Origin: Plantago ovata
Lineage: Eukaryota > Streptophyta > Magnoliopsida > Lamiales > Plantaginaceae
Length of the DNA: 64,000 nt
Direction of reading: 5' to 3'
Assembly: GCA_028274465.1 (NCBI GenBank)
Contig: CM051458.1
Coordinates: forward strand, 53,929,253-53,993,252
Both the position numbers and the translations under genes were made by a program. This document shows positions 10,194-19,399 of this stretch, piece after piece (the first letter of the stretch is position 1; each line of letters starts with the position of its first letter). The notes below the pieces were generated by a model. It searched no databases, was not told the origin of the DNA, and was given only the letters and a program-made list of their open reading frames with translations.

Positions 10194-11008
10194 TTATGGT
10201 TTCACACGTTGCCCATTCACCTTGAAGGTGTCTCTAGTCTTCGGGTCCAAAAGTTCTACAGCTCCATGGGGAGCAACTTGGACAATCTCGTATGGTCCAT
10301 CCCATCGAGTACGGAGCTTCCCTGGAAATAAGCGAAGTCTGGAGTTGAACACTAAGGCTTTTTTACCAGGGATCAGCTCTTTCCGCACAATACCACGGTC
10401 GTGATACTTTTTGGTGCGCTCCTTGTAAAGCTTGGCGTTCTCATAGGCACCGAGGCGTAGTTCATCAAGCTCGTCGAGTTGCATCAACCTTTCTTCCCCA
10501 GCTTTTCGCATATCAAGGTTTAGCTCCTTTATTGCCCAATAAGCTCTGTGTTCCAGCTCAACCAGAAGGTGGCATGCTTTCCCAAACACAAGTCTATACG
10601 GAGTGGTGCCGATTACTATTTTGTAGCTGGTTCTATACGCCCAAAGCGCATCATTCAGTTTTCCAGCCCAATCCTTCGTGCTAGGCTTCACCACACGCTG
10701 AAGGATCTTTTTAATTTGACGGTTGCTAACCTCTACTTGCCCAGAAGTCTGCGGATGATATGGTGTAGCAACATTATGGGTAACACTGTATTTCTTCATG
10801 AGTGAGGCAAAGGAACGGTTGACAAAGTGAGAACCTCCATCACTGATAATTGTTCTAGGAACTCCAAACCGGGTGAAAATCACATCCTTCAAGAATTTCA
10901 AGACTACCGAAGCATCATTCTTCCTAGTGGGGATTGCCTCCACCCACATAGTTACGTAGTCCACCGCGACTAGAATGTACTCATATCCCGAGCTTATGGG
11001 AATGGTCC
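10194..11008 (-). pseudogene. Ath-1 integrase, C-terminal two thirds, interrupted by SIRE-1
   Basis: The frame is open from the SIRE-1 insertion point (11008) to a TAA at 10194-10196. Visible motifs are [24 protein letters not shown] (second catalytic Asp), [16 protein letters not shown] (catalytic Glu) and the downstream [10 protein letters not shown] and [10 protein letters not shown] blocks of Ty3/gypsy integrases. The SDGGSHF and SGQVEVSNR wording is typical of the Athila lineage. The zinc-binding N-terminus and first Asp lie beyond the SIRE-1 insertion. The stop seems slightly premature because coding-like sequence continues. The protein would have joined retroelement cDNA to the host chromosome; this copy is dead by interruption. 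Confidence 0.8.
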
Positions 11009-12616
11009 TGTTAGGAAACTTGTAATTTTAATGAGCAATTAACCATGCTAAATTAAGGAAAGTCCAGTAACTAGTATTCTTAAGGTCCATAGGAATTTAG
11101 AATTTTAAAGACATTGTAAAAGAGGAACGTTTGCTGAAGACTTAGAATAGGTGCTAGATAGGTTGGTTTTAAAGCTTATGATGTATCTTGTTTTCTGAAA
11201 AGAAATACAACCTATTGAAGCATTTGCTGATGATGTACTTTGTTTTTTTACAAACAAACTATTGAAGCATTTAGAACCGCTCAGAATCTTGAAGATTTTG
11301 AAGATCTGAAGACTTGAAGATTTTGAAGATCTGAAGACTAGAAGATTTCTGAAGACTGGTATCTACAAAGGCACATGTTGCTTAGAAAGTGGAAACTTCA
11401 GCAACAACATTGCATAAGTGAAAATCTATATGACAGAGTAGGTTGTGCTTGCTGAAACTGAGACTGACCACTTGCTGATGGAACATATGTGACCTCTTGC
11501 TGAAAGTACTTGTATTTTGCGCTCCAATGTTATTGTTTGAATTCTATTCAAAAGAGCATTAAATGCAAAGCATGCACGCGAAGGACGTGAAGACTAGAAG
11601 ACAAACAAGGACGCTGCTGAATGTACAAAAGCAAGATAGTGACATTTTAAGGAACAGAAGCCTTAGAATTTGAAATTCAATGGCTCCTTATTTTCACTAT
11701 AAATAGAGGTCATCCGGCAAAGAGTTGAAGTGTGTCAACAACGTGTTCATACTCTCACTTGTGCTTAAAGCTCACAAACCCTTCAATACTCTCTACTTCC
11801 ATTGATCCGTTCCAAGACTTAAAGCTTGAAAAAGCTACTTGTGAAGAAGTAGAATTTACACGACTAAGAAATTAGTTAAGTGTTCTTTCTTTCTTTCGAA
11901 CAAGAACAAGTCTTGACACTAGAAACAATCAAACTTGTTTACTGCAAAGTATTCAAAGTTTTGTTTCTTAGATTACTTGTTGTAACTGAATAAGTTATAA
12001 TTAAGTTATCTCATCCCAAACCTCTCTAACTGAAAATACACCCTTTCAGGCGTGATATTCAGGGGGAACTTAATCGAGCATAGTTTTGCTGATTAAAAGT
12101 ACCAAGTTTGGTGGAGAACAAGGTTGCGTTCTCTAGTTTAGGTTGGAGACGAAGCAAGTGTGATTTGGTTTCTGTTTGAATCGCTCTAGATAGGTGTTGT
12201 AAGGAACCTCAATCTTATCTTAGTGGATTCAGTCCCAGAAAGGACAAAGTGGATTAGTTGAGAGATTACGCCACTCTCAGATACCACTATAAAAGTGTTT
12301 GTGTGATTTACTTACTGTATTTGGTTTTTCAGCAAATCATATCTATCTGTACACAGTCACTCACATCACTTGCTGAAACCTTCATTTACTGAAAGAAGCA
12401 CTTATTGTATCAAAGACTTCCGCTCTCTGATTTTAAGTATCAACAAACCTAGTTACTGAAAAGTATTTTACGCTTGCTGAGAAAGTTAAGTATCAGCAAA
12501 CTCATTACTGAAAAGTAATAAGCACTTGCTGAGAAAGTTTTTTTAAATGACGAAAGTTTGAAAAGACTATTCACCCCCCCCCTCTAGTCTTTTCTTGTTG
12601 TTTAAAGGGACCAACA
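11009..12616 (+). repeat. SIRE-1 5' LTR
   Basis: The LTR is 1608 bp, TGTTAGGAAAC to GGGACCAACA. It is homologous to the SIRE-2 3' LTR (36961-38614, reverse). TATAAATA at 11698-11705 is the likely core promoter. Upstream of it is a cluster of GAAGATCTGAAGACT-type short repeats (about 11285-11360). Near the 3' end is a C-tract followed by TCTAGTCTTTTC (about 12573-12594), shared with Tat-2 LTRs. TTGCTGA/TCAGCAA heptamers recur throughout. Confidence 0.85.
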
Positions 12617-12618
12617 AG

Positions 12619-12630
12619 TGGTATCAGAGC
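12619..12630 (+). other. SIRE-1 primer-binding site (initiator Met tRNA)
   Basis: TGGTATCAGAGC follows the LTR by two bases. It is complementary to the 3' end of plant initiator methionine tRNA, the usual primer of Ty1/copia elements. Confidence 0.9.
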
Positions 12631-12728
12631 TGGAGGTTCTTTAACCTTCAGCACTGAACCTAGATCCCCTTAGGTGCTTTCCGTAAATCACTCTCACTTG
12701 ATCAGTTTGGTAGTGCTTTGGTGACAGG

Positions 12729-14714
12729 ATGTCTTTAGGAGATGCTCCCTTGCTGAAGCTGGAAAACTACGAAAAATGGCGAAACAACATGATGCTACAT
12801 CTTGAGGCCATTAGTGATGAGATGGTCACTGTCATTAATGATGGACCTATCAAGATCACTAAGGTTGAAAGGAGTTTCCCTCACAAGATCACTGAAGCTG
12901 GAATGGAAACTATCTTAGGCGAACCGACTGATACCGTCGTGCCAAAACCAAGAGAGGAATGGACTTCCGACGAAGCCAAGAGATTCCCTCTTGATGGCCA
13001 AGCTAGAAACATCATCATTCGATCAACTCCGGATATCATACAGTGCAAACTGTGGGGTGCTAAAAATGCTAAGGAGGCTTGGAAAATGGTTCAAGATCTT
13101 TGTGCTGGATCTGACAAAACCAAGGAAAACAAACTTGAAGTACTTAAATTAAAGTTTTAAAACTTTAAGCAAGGTACAAACGAGTCACTAGGAAGACTTG
13201 GATTTCAGATTCACAACTCTTGTTAGTGAAATGGCAGCCTTGGGTGTTGGAAATCATTACTCAGATTCTGAGAAGGTGAAAACCATTATCAGAAGTCTGA
13301 ATCAAGAATGGATCCACACTCAGAATTTCTATTACAATTAAGGAATGCCAGATATTACACCAACAAAGTTGTTCTCTCATCTTGCTACTGTCAATTATGA
13401 GACAAAGCAAAGAGAAAATGTGTTTGCCGAAAAATCGCAAAACATTGCTCTTGCTGCAAAGCCGTCATCTTCTGAAAAGAAGAATGATAAAGAGCCTACT
13501 GATGAAAACTCTTTGGTTGTCAAAAACATGAAGAAATTCATCAGCAAGGACCTTGAAAGGCGAAAAGCAAAAGAGAAGCTGAAAAAGCATCTTGGTAACA
13601 ACTACCATAAGTACAAGAATGAGACTAGCTCGCTGAACAAGCAAGCTCAGCAAGCAACTTCATCAGAAGAACCAGAAGTTGGAAATGATCTCTGTTATTA
13701 CTACAAAAATCCCGGACACTTCAAAGCTAATTGCCCTTTGCTGAAAGGCAAATCTGCTGAAAAGAAGAAGAAGTTCAAGAGAGCTTTAATTGCTGAAGAA
13801 AAGAAGAAGCTTCAAGCAAAGATCGATGCATTGTGCATTGATACTAGCTCCGAAGACAGTGAGGATGAAAGTTCAGACACTGACGATGAAGAAGCCACTC
13901 TAGACATGGAGATTGGCAAAGAAGTTTGTGGAATAGCTATGGAAGCTTATCCAGATGTGTCAAACTACGAGTTCTGCCTCATGGTCGGTCAGGTAAACAA
14001 CCCTACCTCTGACTCAGACTCAGAAAGTGAAGACGAGATTGACCTTGACAAGATTCAAGGAGAAATCGAAAGATTTGAGAAAACTCTGAGCAGACAGCAA
14101 GAGAAACTACAGATTGCTGAAACTCTAACCAAGCAAACTACTGAAAAGTATGTCTTGCTGAAGGAAGAGACCCAAGAAAAGGATGCTGAAATAAGGTGTC
14201 TTAAGAAGTTGATTGCTGAAGCTACAGAGAAGAATTCTCAAATGGCATTAGAATTGGAAGAATATCAGTCCTCAATTCTAAAGTTACTTGTTGAAATCCA
14301 AGAATGAAAAAGATGAAAATCAATTTCAAATCATATGTGGACGCAAGTAATACGTTGACTGAACTAAACTCTTACTTGAGAGATCCATCTCAGAAAGAAG
14401 GTTTAGGTGCAACGTATGAAGGTGATGACGTAGAAATCTTGAGTAAAGATAAATCACCGATTTCCTTTGTACGTGCTACTGATAGTGGTCTACCAGAACT
14501 CTATCAGTTTGGTCAATCTAAGGTTGCTGAAACATGCAATCAAGTACCTACGGCCATAAAGTCCGCTGTTGCTACTCAAAGTAACAAGACTTTAAAAGGA
14601 AAACAGGTTGCTGAGAAGCAAACTGGAAAGAAGAAGGATGCTGTGAAGCATTCCGCCAAACAAGTTGCTGAAAAGCAAATTGTTAAGTCTAAAGGCAAGA
14701 TTACTAAAAGTAAT
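12729..14714 (+). pseudogene. SIRE-1 gag, 5' and middle part
   Basis: Gag starts at ATG 12729 (MSLGDAPLLKLENYEKWRNNM), the copia gag N-terminus. The frame breaks at a TAA near 13158, a one-base frameshift near 13190 and a TAA at 13339-13341. It then continues as a lysine-rich stretch with a zinc-knuckle-like CYYYKNPGHFKANC (about 13697-13738) in which the second Cys is Tyr, so CCHC coordination is lost. An acidic Ser/Asp/Glu tract and a Glu/Lys coiled-coil-like segment follow. A TGA at 14305-14307 precedes another frame carrying VAEKQ repeats up to the Ath-2 insertion at 14714. Gag would form the virus-like particle; this copy cannot make a full product. Confidence 0.75.
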
Positions 14715-15965
14715 TGATGAATGTGTATTTTACACTTTCATTTGAGTCGTTTTTACCTATTTTAGCTATCCTCTATATTAATTTAGTTATATTTTAGTGC
14801 ATTTTATTAGAATAGTGTCACGTTTCCCTTTAGTTTTTATTTTACAGGTTTTGGTTGAAAAACGAGGATTTCCGGGAAATTATATTGAAGTTGACAAGGA
14901 ATTGGTGTTCCAGAAGCCTAATTGGAGTATCTGAAGGTTTCCGGATAGGATTTGAAGTCTAGGGGTCGAATCTGGAGGTTAGAAGGCCACTAGAAGTCAG
15001 AAACCGAGTCCGAAAAGGGGAAGAAATCCAAAATCACGTCGAAAACGCGTAAATTTCCGAAAAATACTCCCGGGCGAATCGCCCGGGATGTGGGGCGAAT
15101 CGACCCACACCAGGCGACTCGCCCGGTGTGTGGGGCCCTTCGCCCCACACTAATTCGAAGCCTATATATAGTTGCTCAGTTTTTCTCCGTTTTTCATACT
15201 TTTCCAGACCTTTTCTCTCACCTTTCTCTGTAGTCTTAGGTAGGAACTTCCCAGAGCCTGTTCTGGGGGTTCGTAGCTTAGGAGATACTTTTTCATAGCA
15301 GTTTGGAGCTTGTAAGATCGCGATTCTTCGGAGACTGACAACCTTCGGTAACATTGTATCTTACAGTTTTTCTACTTATTTTTATATATCTTTCAACATG
15401 TTTTCTTCTATGATTTCTATTGATTGCATGACAACAATGAGTAGCTAAACTTCTCGTTGGTGATAGTATGTGAATTCTTAGGAAGGGTTGATAATTATGC
15501 TAATGGCTATATCGCGCATTATACTCCGTGTTATTGCTTTATTTCTTTGATCTATCCAAATCTCTATCTTCGTATTGTTGATTAATTATTGCACACAACT
15601 GGACAATTCATTGGTCTTTGACCTATCTAAATCTATATCTTCGTAGTGTTTGATAATTACAACAGGACAATTCATTGATCAAAGATCTCCATGCAAAACC
15701 GAGGAATTTACGCATGATTATTAACCCGTTATGCTTTGAAGGACCATACTATCACCAATCTCCATTATCTGTTAAGAAAAACCTTTGCTAAACCTGCTGT
15801 TTTATATTCTAAATTAGATTAGATAAAGCTAGTTATAGTCCTTAGAGATCAACACTCGAGGTTATTCTACTGCTACACTACGGTTTTCGTTGTAGTTATG
15901 AATTGCCTTTGGCTAAATAACAAATTTATTTGATTGATTGGGACCCGACAATCCCTGCATCATCA
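14715..15965 (+). repeat. Ath-2 5' LTR
   Basis: The LTR is 1251 bp, TGATGAATGTG to GCATCATCA. The TATA box TATATATA is at 15163-15170. Four GC-rich inverted repeats lie just upstream at about 15069-15150. The first is a perfect 9-bp palindrome CCCGGGCGA/TCGCCCGGG at 15069-15087; the last has arms GTGTGGGGC/GCCCCACAC. In the second repeat (about 15090-15110) one C has become A compared with the intact 3' LTR copy. Confidence 0.9.
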
Positions 15966-15968
15966 AAT

Positions 15969-15986
15969 TGGCGCCGCTGCCGGGGA
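15969..15986 (+). other. Ath-2 primer-binding site
   Basis: TGGCGCCGCTGCCGGGGA lies three bases after the LTR. It matches the 3' end of plant Asp tRNA (GUC), as I recall it, except for one base; Asp tRNA priming is usual in Athila-type elements. Confidence 0.75.
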
Positions 15987-16110
15987 CTATACTCCTTTTT
16001 TCTGTTTAATTTGTTTATATTTTCAGCATTCAATTCCTAGTTCTAGTAGTTTTATTTTTCCTTTTTAATCTCTATCTGATATTGCTTTCCTAGAATGTTA
16101 CAGATAGTGT
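15987..16110 (+). other. Ath-2 leader
   Basis: T-rich, non-coding leader between primer site and gag start. It is colinear with the same region in Ath-3 (30555-30694). Nothing else seen. Confidence 0.5.
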
Positions 16111-17150
16111 ATGCCACATACACGATCTAGAGGAACACCGCTTGCTGATTCAATTGCTTAGATCGACAGAGTCTACCACCAAAGAAGGCGACTACTTCAA
16201 AGGCGTGAGCTAGAGGAAATAGAGGATACCGATTTCTCTAAATCTCTACACAGTCTTTTCAAGGAAATCGACGGAATGGCAGAAGCTAGACCACTGAAAG
16301 CATGGGTTCAACCCTCCAAGGATCGTATGAGGGGACCGGCGATTGTTCTTTCGTCTGCAACTCGAGATCTGGAAATCAAGAACCACGCATTCCAACAACT
16401 TCCGAGGTTCTATGGCTTAGCAAGGGAAGATGTGATGGGGTACTTGCACGATATTGATGATTTCGTCAACCAACTCCCACGACCCGGAGCTGAAATAACA
16501 ATGGATGAGTTGCGGATGAAGGTTTTTCCTATGGGGCTTGGCGACAGAGCCAAGTCATGGTTGAGTTCTCTACCAGCAAGCTCGCTGGACACTTGGGAGA
16601 AGGTTTTTTCAGCTTCCATGGAAAAATACTTCCCTCACACCTTGACTACCGCGCTCAAGGCGCAAATCACTGGATTCAAACAGGACTATGATGAGACCAT
16701 CTACACCGCGTTTGAGAGGTTCCAAGATCTCACGAACAAGTGCCCTCACCATGGTTTTGAGCTTTCTGACCTAGTCCAACACTTCTACAATGGACTAACC
16801 TTTGAGAACCAACAAGTGGTGGATTTCCAATGCCGTGGCAATATTTGGGAGGAAACCGCAGAAGCCGTCTGGGCCGTTTTCGAAAGGCTTGCTAAGGGTT
16901 CGCAGTTCAAGGACCCTAGAGCGATGGTTAGGAGACGTGGACCTGAAGCTCCACCGACTCAAGAAGCCCCTATTTATAGGGGGAATGGGGATCAATTCGA
17001 GTGCTTTACCAATGAATTGAAACAAGTCCTCAAGAGCGCCACTGGAACAACTGTTTCGAACGAAGTTTGCCGAATATGCAAGAACAATGGGCATGGGGCT
17101 CATATGTGTAGATCGGAGCTTGCGTACGATGATGGCAACTGGGCTCAAGG
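16111..17150 (+). pseudogene. Ath-2 gag
   Basis: The start at 16111 (MPHTRSRGTPLADSIA) is supported by alignment with Ath-3, which begins MCMSHTRSAGTPLADSIAE. A TAG at 16159-16161 replaces the Glu codon of Ath-3, and an open frame resumes through 16276. The core retrotransposon-gag region includes FYGLAREDVMGYLHDIDDFV, GDRAKSWLSSLP, FSASMEKYFP and DLVQHFYNGLT. A CCHC zinc knuckle CRICKNNGHGAHMC follows at about 17068-17109, with all four ligands intact. The frame shifts at about 17150, where Ath-3 also has a break. The capsid protein would package element RNA. Confidence 0.8.
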
Positions 17151-18250
17151 AGGCCTTTGCTACGGAGTTTGGTACTCAAGAAGCTAGCTACGGACAAGAT
17201 GGTAGGAATCCTCGAGGTGGATTTTGGAGAAGAGGGTTCCGAAACAATCAAGGATGTGCACCAGCTAGCCAAACTTATGGCCCTAACCAAGACCGTAGTA
17301 GGCTTAACTATGGTAATGACCACTGCGAAAACCCCGCTCCGAAAGAACAACCGAAGTCGAAGTCGGCTCAACTGATGGAGAACTTGCAAAAGATGGTTGA
17401 TCACACCCAATGTTTTCTCAAACGTTATGAAGAAGATTCTGAGAAAACTAGAGCAAGACTTGATAGGTTGGAAGAGAGCACTAGGCGTGCCCAACAAAAG
17501 ATGCAAGATTTGATCGACCGAGGAGCAAGTAGGGAACAAGGCAAACTGCCTAGCAACACTGAGAAGTCAATGTCCATTACCATGACAGGTGATCTACCTG
17601 TTGAAATCACCATCAAGAAGGTTGCTAAGTGCGAGTGTTGCAAGAAGGAAGAACCTCCACAGGCTAAGGAAGAAGAGAAGGACCTTAGTTCTGACGAGAG
17701 TGAAGAGGAGCAAGAGGATCCCGAGCCACTCCCTCAAAGTTTCGATGTTAAGGTCGGGATTGGTGAGCTTGAAGATGTCCGTGCAACACTAGACACGGGA
17801 TCCTACTCTAATGTGCTCCCTTTGAATGTGTTCGAGAAGAGTAGCCTTGGAAAACTATCTGAGCATAAGGCTATTGTGCAACTGGCGGATGGATCCTTTG
17901 TGAGACCCGAAGGCGTTGTGAAGAATGTATTGGTCAAGATTGGTGACGCTTCTGTATACACCAATTTTGTAGTTATGCCGGCGTCTACACCTTGGACAGG
18001 GGATGTCATTCTCTTGGGGCGAACGTTCTTGACTAAGCTACGCTCCGTGATGGACATCTACCAAAGGACTTGCACTATTGAGGTGGATGGCAAGCGACAT
18101 GTGTTGCGAGCCATATCTGATCCGCCTGATACTTCTCACACTACTCACTACTGTGGTCTTGCAGCCTATGTTCATTCTTATTCACAGGTTCGTGGCATGA
18201 GGAGGAGATCCATGAAGGGGAAGTCTAGTACCCTCAAGAAGAAGAGCTAG
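17150..18250 (+). CDS. Ath-2 gag C-terminus and aspartic protease
   Basis: The frame is open to TAG at 18250. After a Gly/Arg/Asn-rich linker come a predicted coiled coil (LMENLQKMVDHTQ, then ARLDRLEESTRRAQQKM) and a Cys pair CECCKKEE. A retropepsin-like domain follows, with ATLDTGSYSN (catalytic DTG near 17792) and the distal GDVILLGRTFL. The domain would cleave Gag. The frame ends in a basic tail (RRRSMKGKSS) and no RT follows, which is the main sign of non-autonomy. The start is uncertain because this part is probably reached by frameshift or was fused to gag; the first ATG is 17087, overlapping gag in another frame. Confidence 0.75.
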   Translation, partial: EAFATEFGTQEASYGQDGRNPRGGFWRRGFRNNQGCAPASQTYGPNQDRSRLNYGNDHCENPAPKEQPKSKSAQLMENLQKMVDHTQCFLKRYEEDSEKTRARLDRLEESTRRAQQKMQDLIDRGASREQGKLPSNTEKSMSITMTGDLPVEITIKKVAKCECCKKEEPPQAKEEEKDLSSDESEEEQEDPEPLPQSFDVKVGIGELEDVRATLDTGSYSNVLPLNVFEKSSLGKLSEHKAIVQLADGSFVRPEGVVKNVLVKIGDASVYTNFVVMPASTPWTGDVILLGRTFLTKLRSVMDIYQRTCTIEVDGKRHVLRAISDPPDTSHTTHYCGLAAYVHSYSQVRGMRRRSMKGKSSTLKKKS

Positions 18251-18279
18251 GCGCAGACAGGAGTCGAGTCAAAGACTTT

Positions 18280-18320
18280 AAACAATGACGCTATCCGGGA
18301 GGCAACCCGGAGTTTTTATC
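18280..18320 (+). other. Conserved GGGAGGCAACCC hairpin motif after pol
   Basis: ACTTTAAACAATGACG is followed by a short stem-loop, CCGGG/CCCGG around AGGCAA (about 18295-18310). Ath-3 has the identical block in reverse at 28329-28375. From memory, a GGGAGGCAACCC string after pol is common in Athila-group elements. Role unknown. Confidence 0.65.
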
Positions 18321-18509
18321 GCTTTCTTTACCGCTTTTATGCATGCATTCATATTTGAATAATTTGCTTTTCATATGTGAATTTGTTCGTCTCTGTGTCG
18401 TATGTGCGTATGTTATGCTTGAGTGAGATTTTTCGAGTGTTTTGTGAGAAAAATGGTTTTCGGGGACTTAAGAACCGCATTTTTTCGAAAAGTTCATCTC
18501 CCCGCCTCA

Positions 18510-18640
18510 GGAGGTGGGGGGCGAATTGCCCTACGAGTCTAGAGCACGCCGCGCGCTCTGGACGCGCGGGGCGATTCACCCCGCACGGGGCTACTCGCCC
18601 CAGGCGTGGGGCGACTCGCCCCGCGTTCTGCAGAAAAAAA
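18510..18640 (+). repeat. Ath-2 internal GC-dyad cluster
   Basis: A run of short GC-rich inverted repeats of the type GGGGCGA..TCGCCCC. It includes GGGGCGATTCACCCC, GGGGCTACTCGCCCC and GGGGCGACTCGCCCC, plus a CGCGCGCTCTGGACGCGCG dyad. The same RCGANTCGCCC dialect is found upstream of the TATA box in this element's LTRs. It sits about 260 bp after the protease stop. Confidence 0.8.
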
Positions 18641-19394
18641 AATCGGGGATTCTTCCCCATTTCTTTATTTTTTCTCCATCTTCTTCATCTAACTCCTAAA
18701 ACTTCCCCGTTTTCAAAATATCTTCAAACCTTCATAACTTCTTCATATTTCCATCAAATTGTGTGTTCTTTAGCTTCAATCGAAGCCCGTTACGTGCTCT
18801 TTCTTTTCACCCGAACAAATTTCTTCCTAGTTCATTCAATCTTCGGATTTGAGGTAATCTCACATGAACCCTAATTTTTCAAATTTGGGGTTTTTTTGAT
18901 TTATGCTTCAATTAAGCTTGTATGATGTATGGGTTGATGATTTATGTGATTAGAAACGTTATTCATTATCAATTGCATGTTCAATTAGGCTTGGTTTGTT
19001 GGTTTGAGATTTTTTGCTATTAGATGATATATCTTGTTAGGAAATGTATCTTTTACTTTCATTCCATGTTTAAACATGTGTTTGTTGATATGATAATGAT
19101 GGATGTAATGGTAGAATGCATGATTGATGGAGTTGAGGATTTATGTTGTTAGATTTTTTGTTACTATGGTATGAATTGAGCCTTGTGATTCAAGGCATTT
19201 GTTTTCTAGCAAGAGCATAATGTGATATGTGATTGTAGTAGTTACATTGATATGTTGAATGATGAAGTAGCTAGACTAGACATTGGGTTTTTGAGGAGTT
19301 GGATTGTTGTAAATATTGCTCGTTTGTTCGCTCGTGCATTTACATATGCATAAGTCTGTTTTGCGTCATACAAGATACTAATTGCTGTTTGTAG
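18641..19394 (+). other. Ath-2 ORF2 leader with conserved splice acceptor
   Basis: T-rich and non-coding, with the character of a plant 5' UTR or intron. It ends in ATTGCTGTTTGTAG at 19394, six bases before the ORF2 ATG. Ath-3 has the homologous AACTGCTGTTTGTAG on the minus strand at about 27336-27350. This supports a conserved 3' splice site feeding ORF2. I could not assign the donor. Confidence 0.5.
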
Positions 19395-19399
19395 GAATC

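Larger units (their letters stand above)
6875..11008 (-). mobile_element. Ath-1: 3' part of an Athila-like Ty3/gypsy element, minus orientation
   Basis: The minus-strand order is integrase (cut at 11008 by SIRE-1), spacer, GC minisatellite, 3' UTR with a paired hairpin, polypurine tract and 3' LTR. The LTR boundary TGATGA at 6875 abuts Tat-1 sequence, so Ath-1 inserted into Tat-1; the presumed TSD is ACGAA at 6870-6874, with its partner outside the window. The LTR and 3' UTR are recognisably related to Ath-2 and Ath-3 but more diverged. Unlike those two, this element retains integrase, so it may represent the autonomous relative. Its 5' half should resume to the right of the window. Confidence 0.8.

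Noticed and set aside
12619-12630. Possible tRNA-Met fragment
   Set aside because: Only the 12 bases of a primer-binding site are present, complementary to the tRNA, with no cloverleaf.
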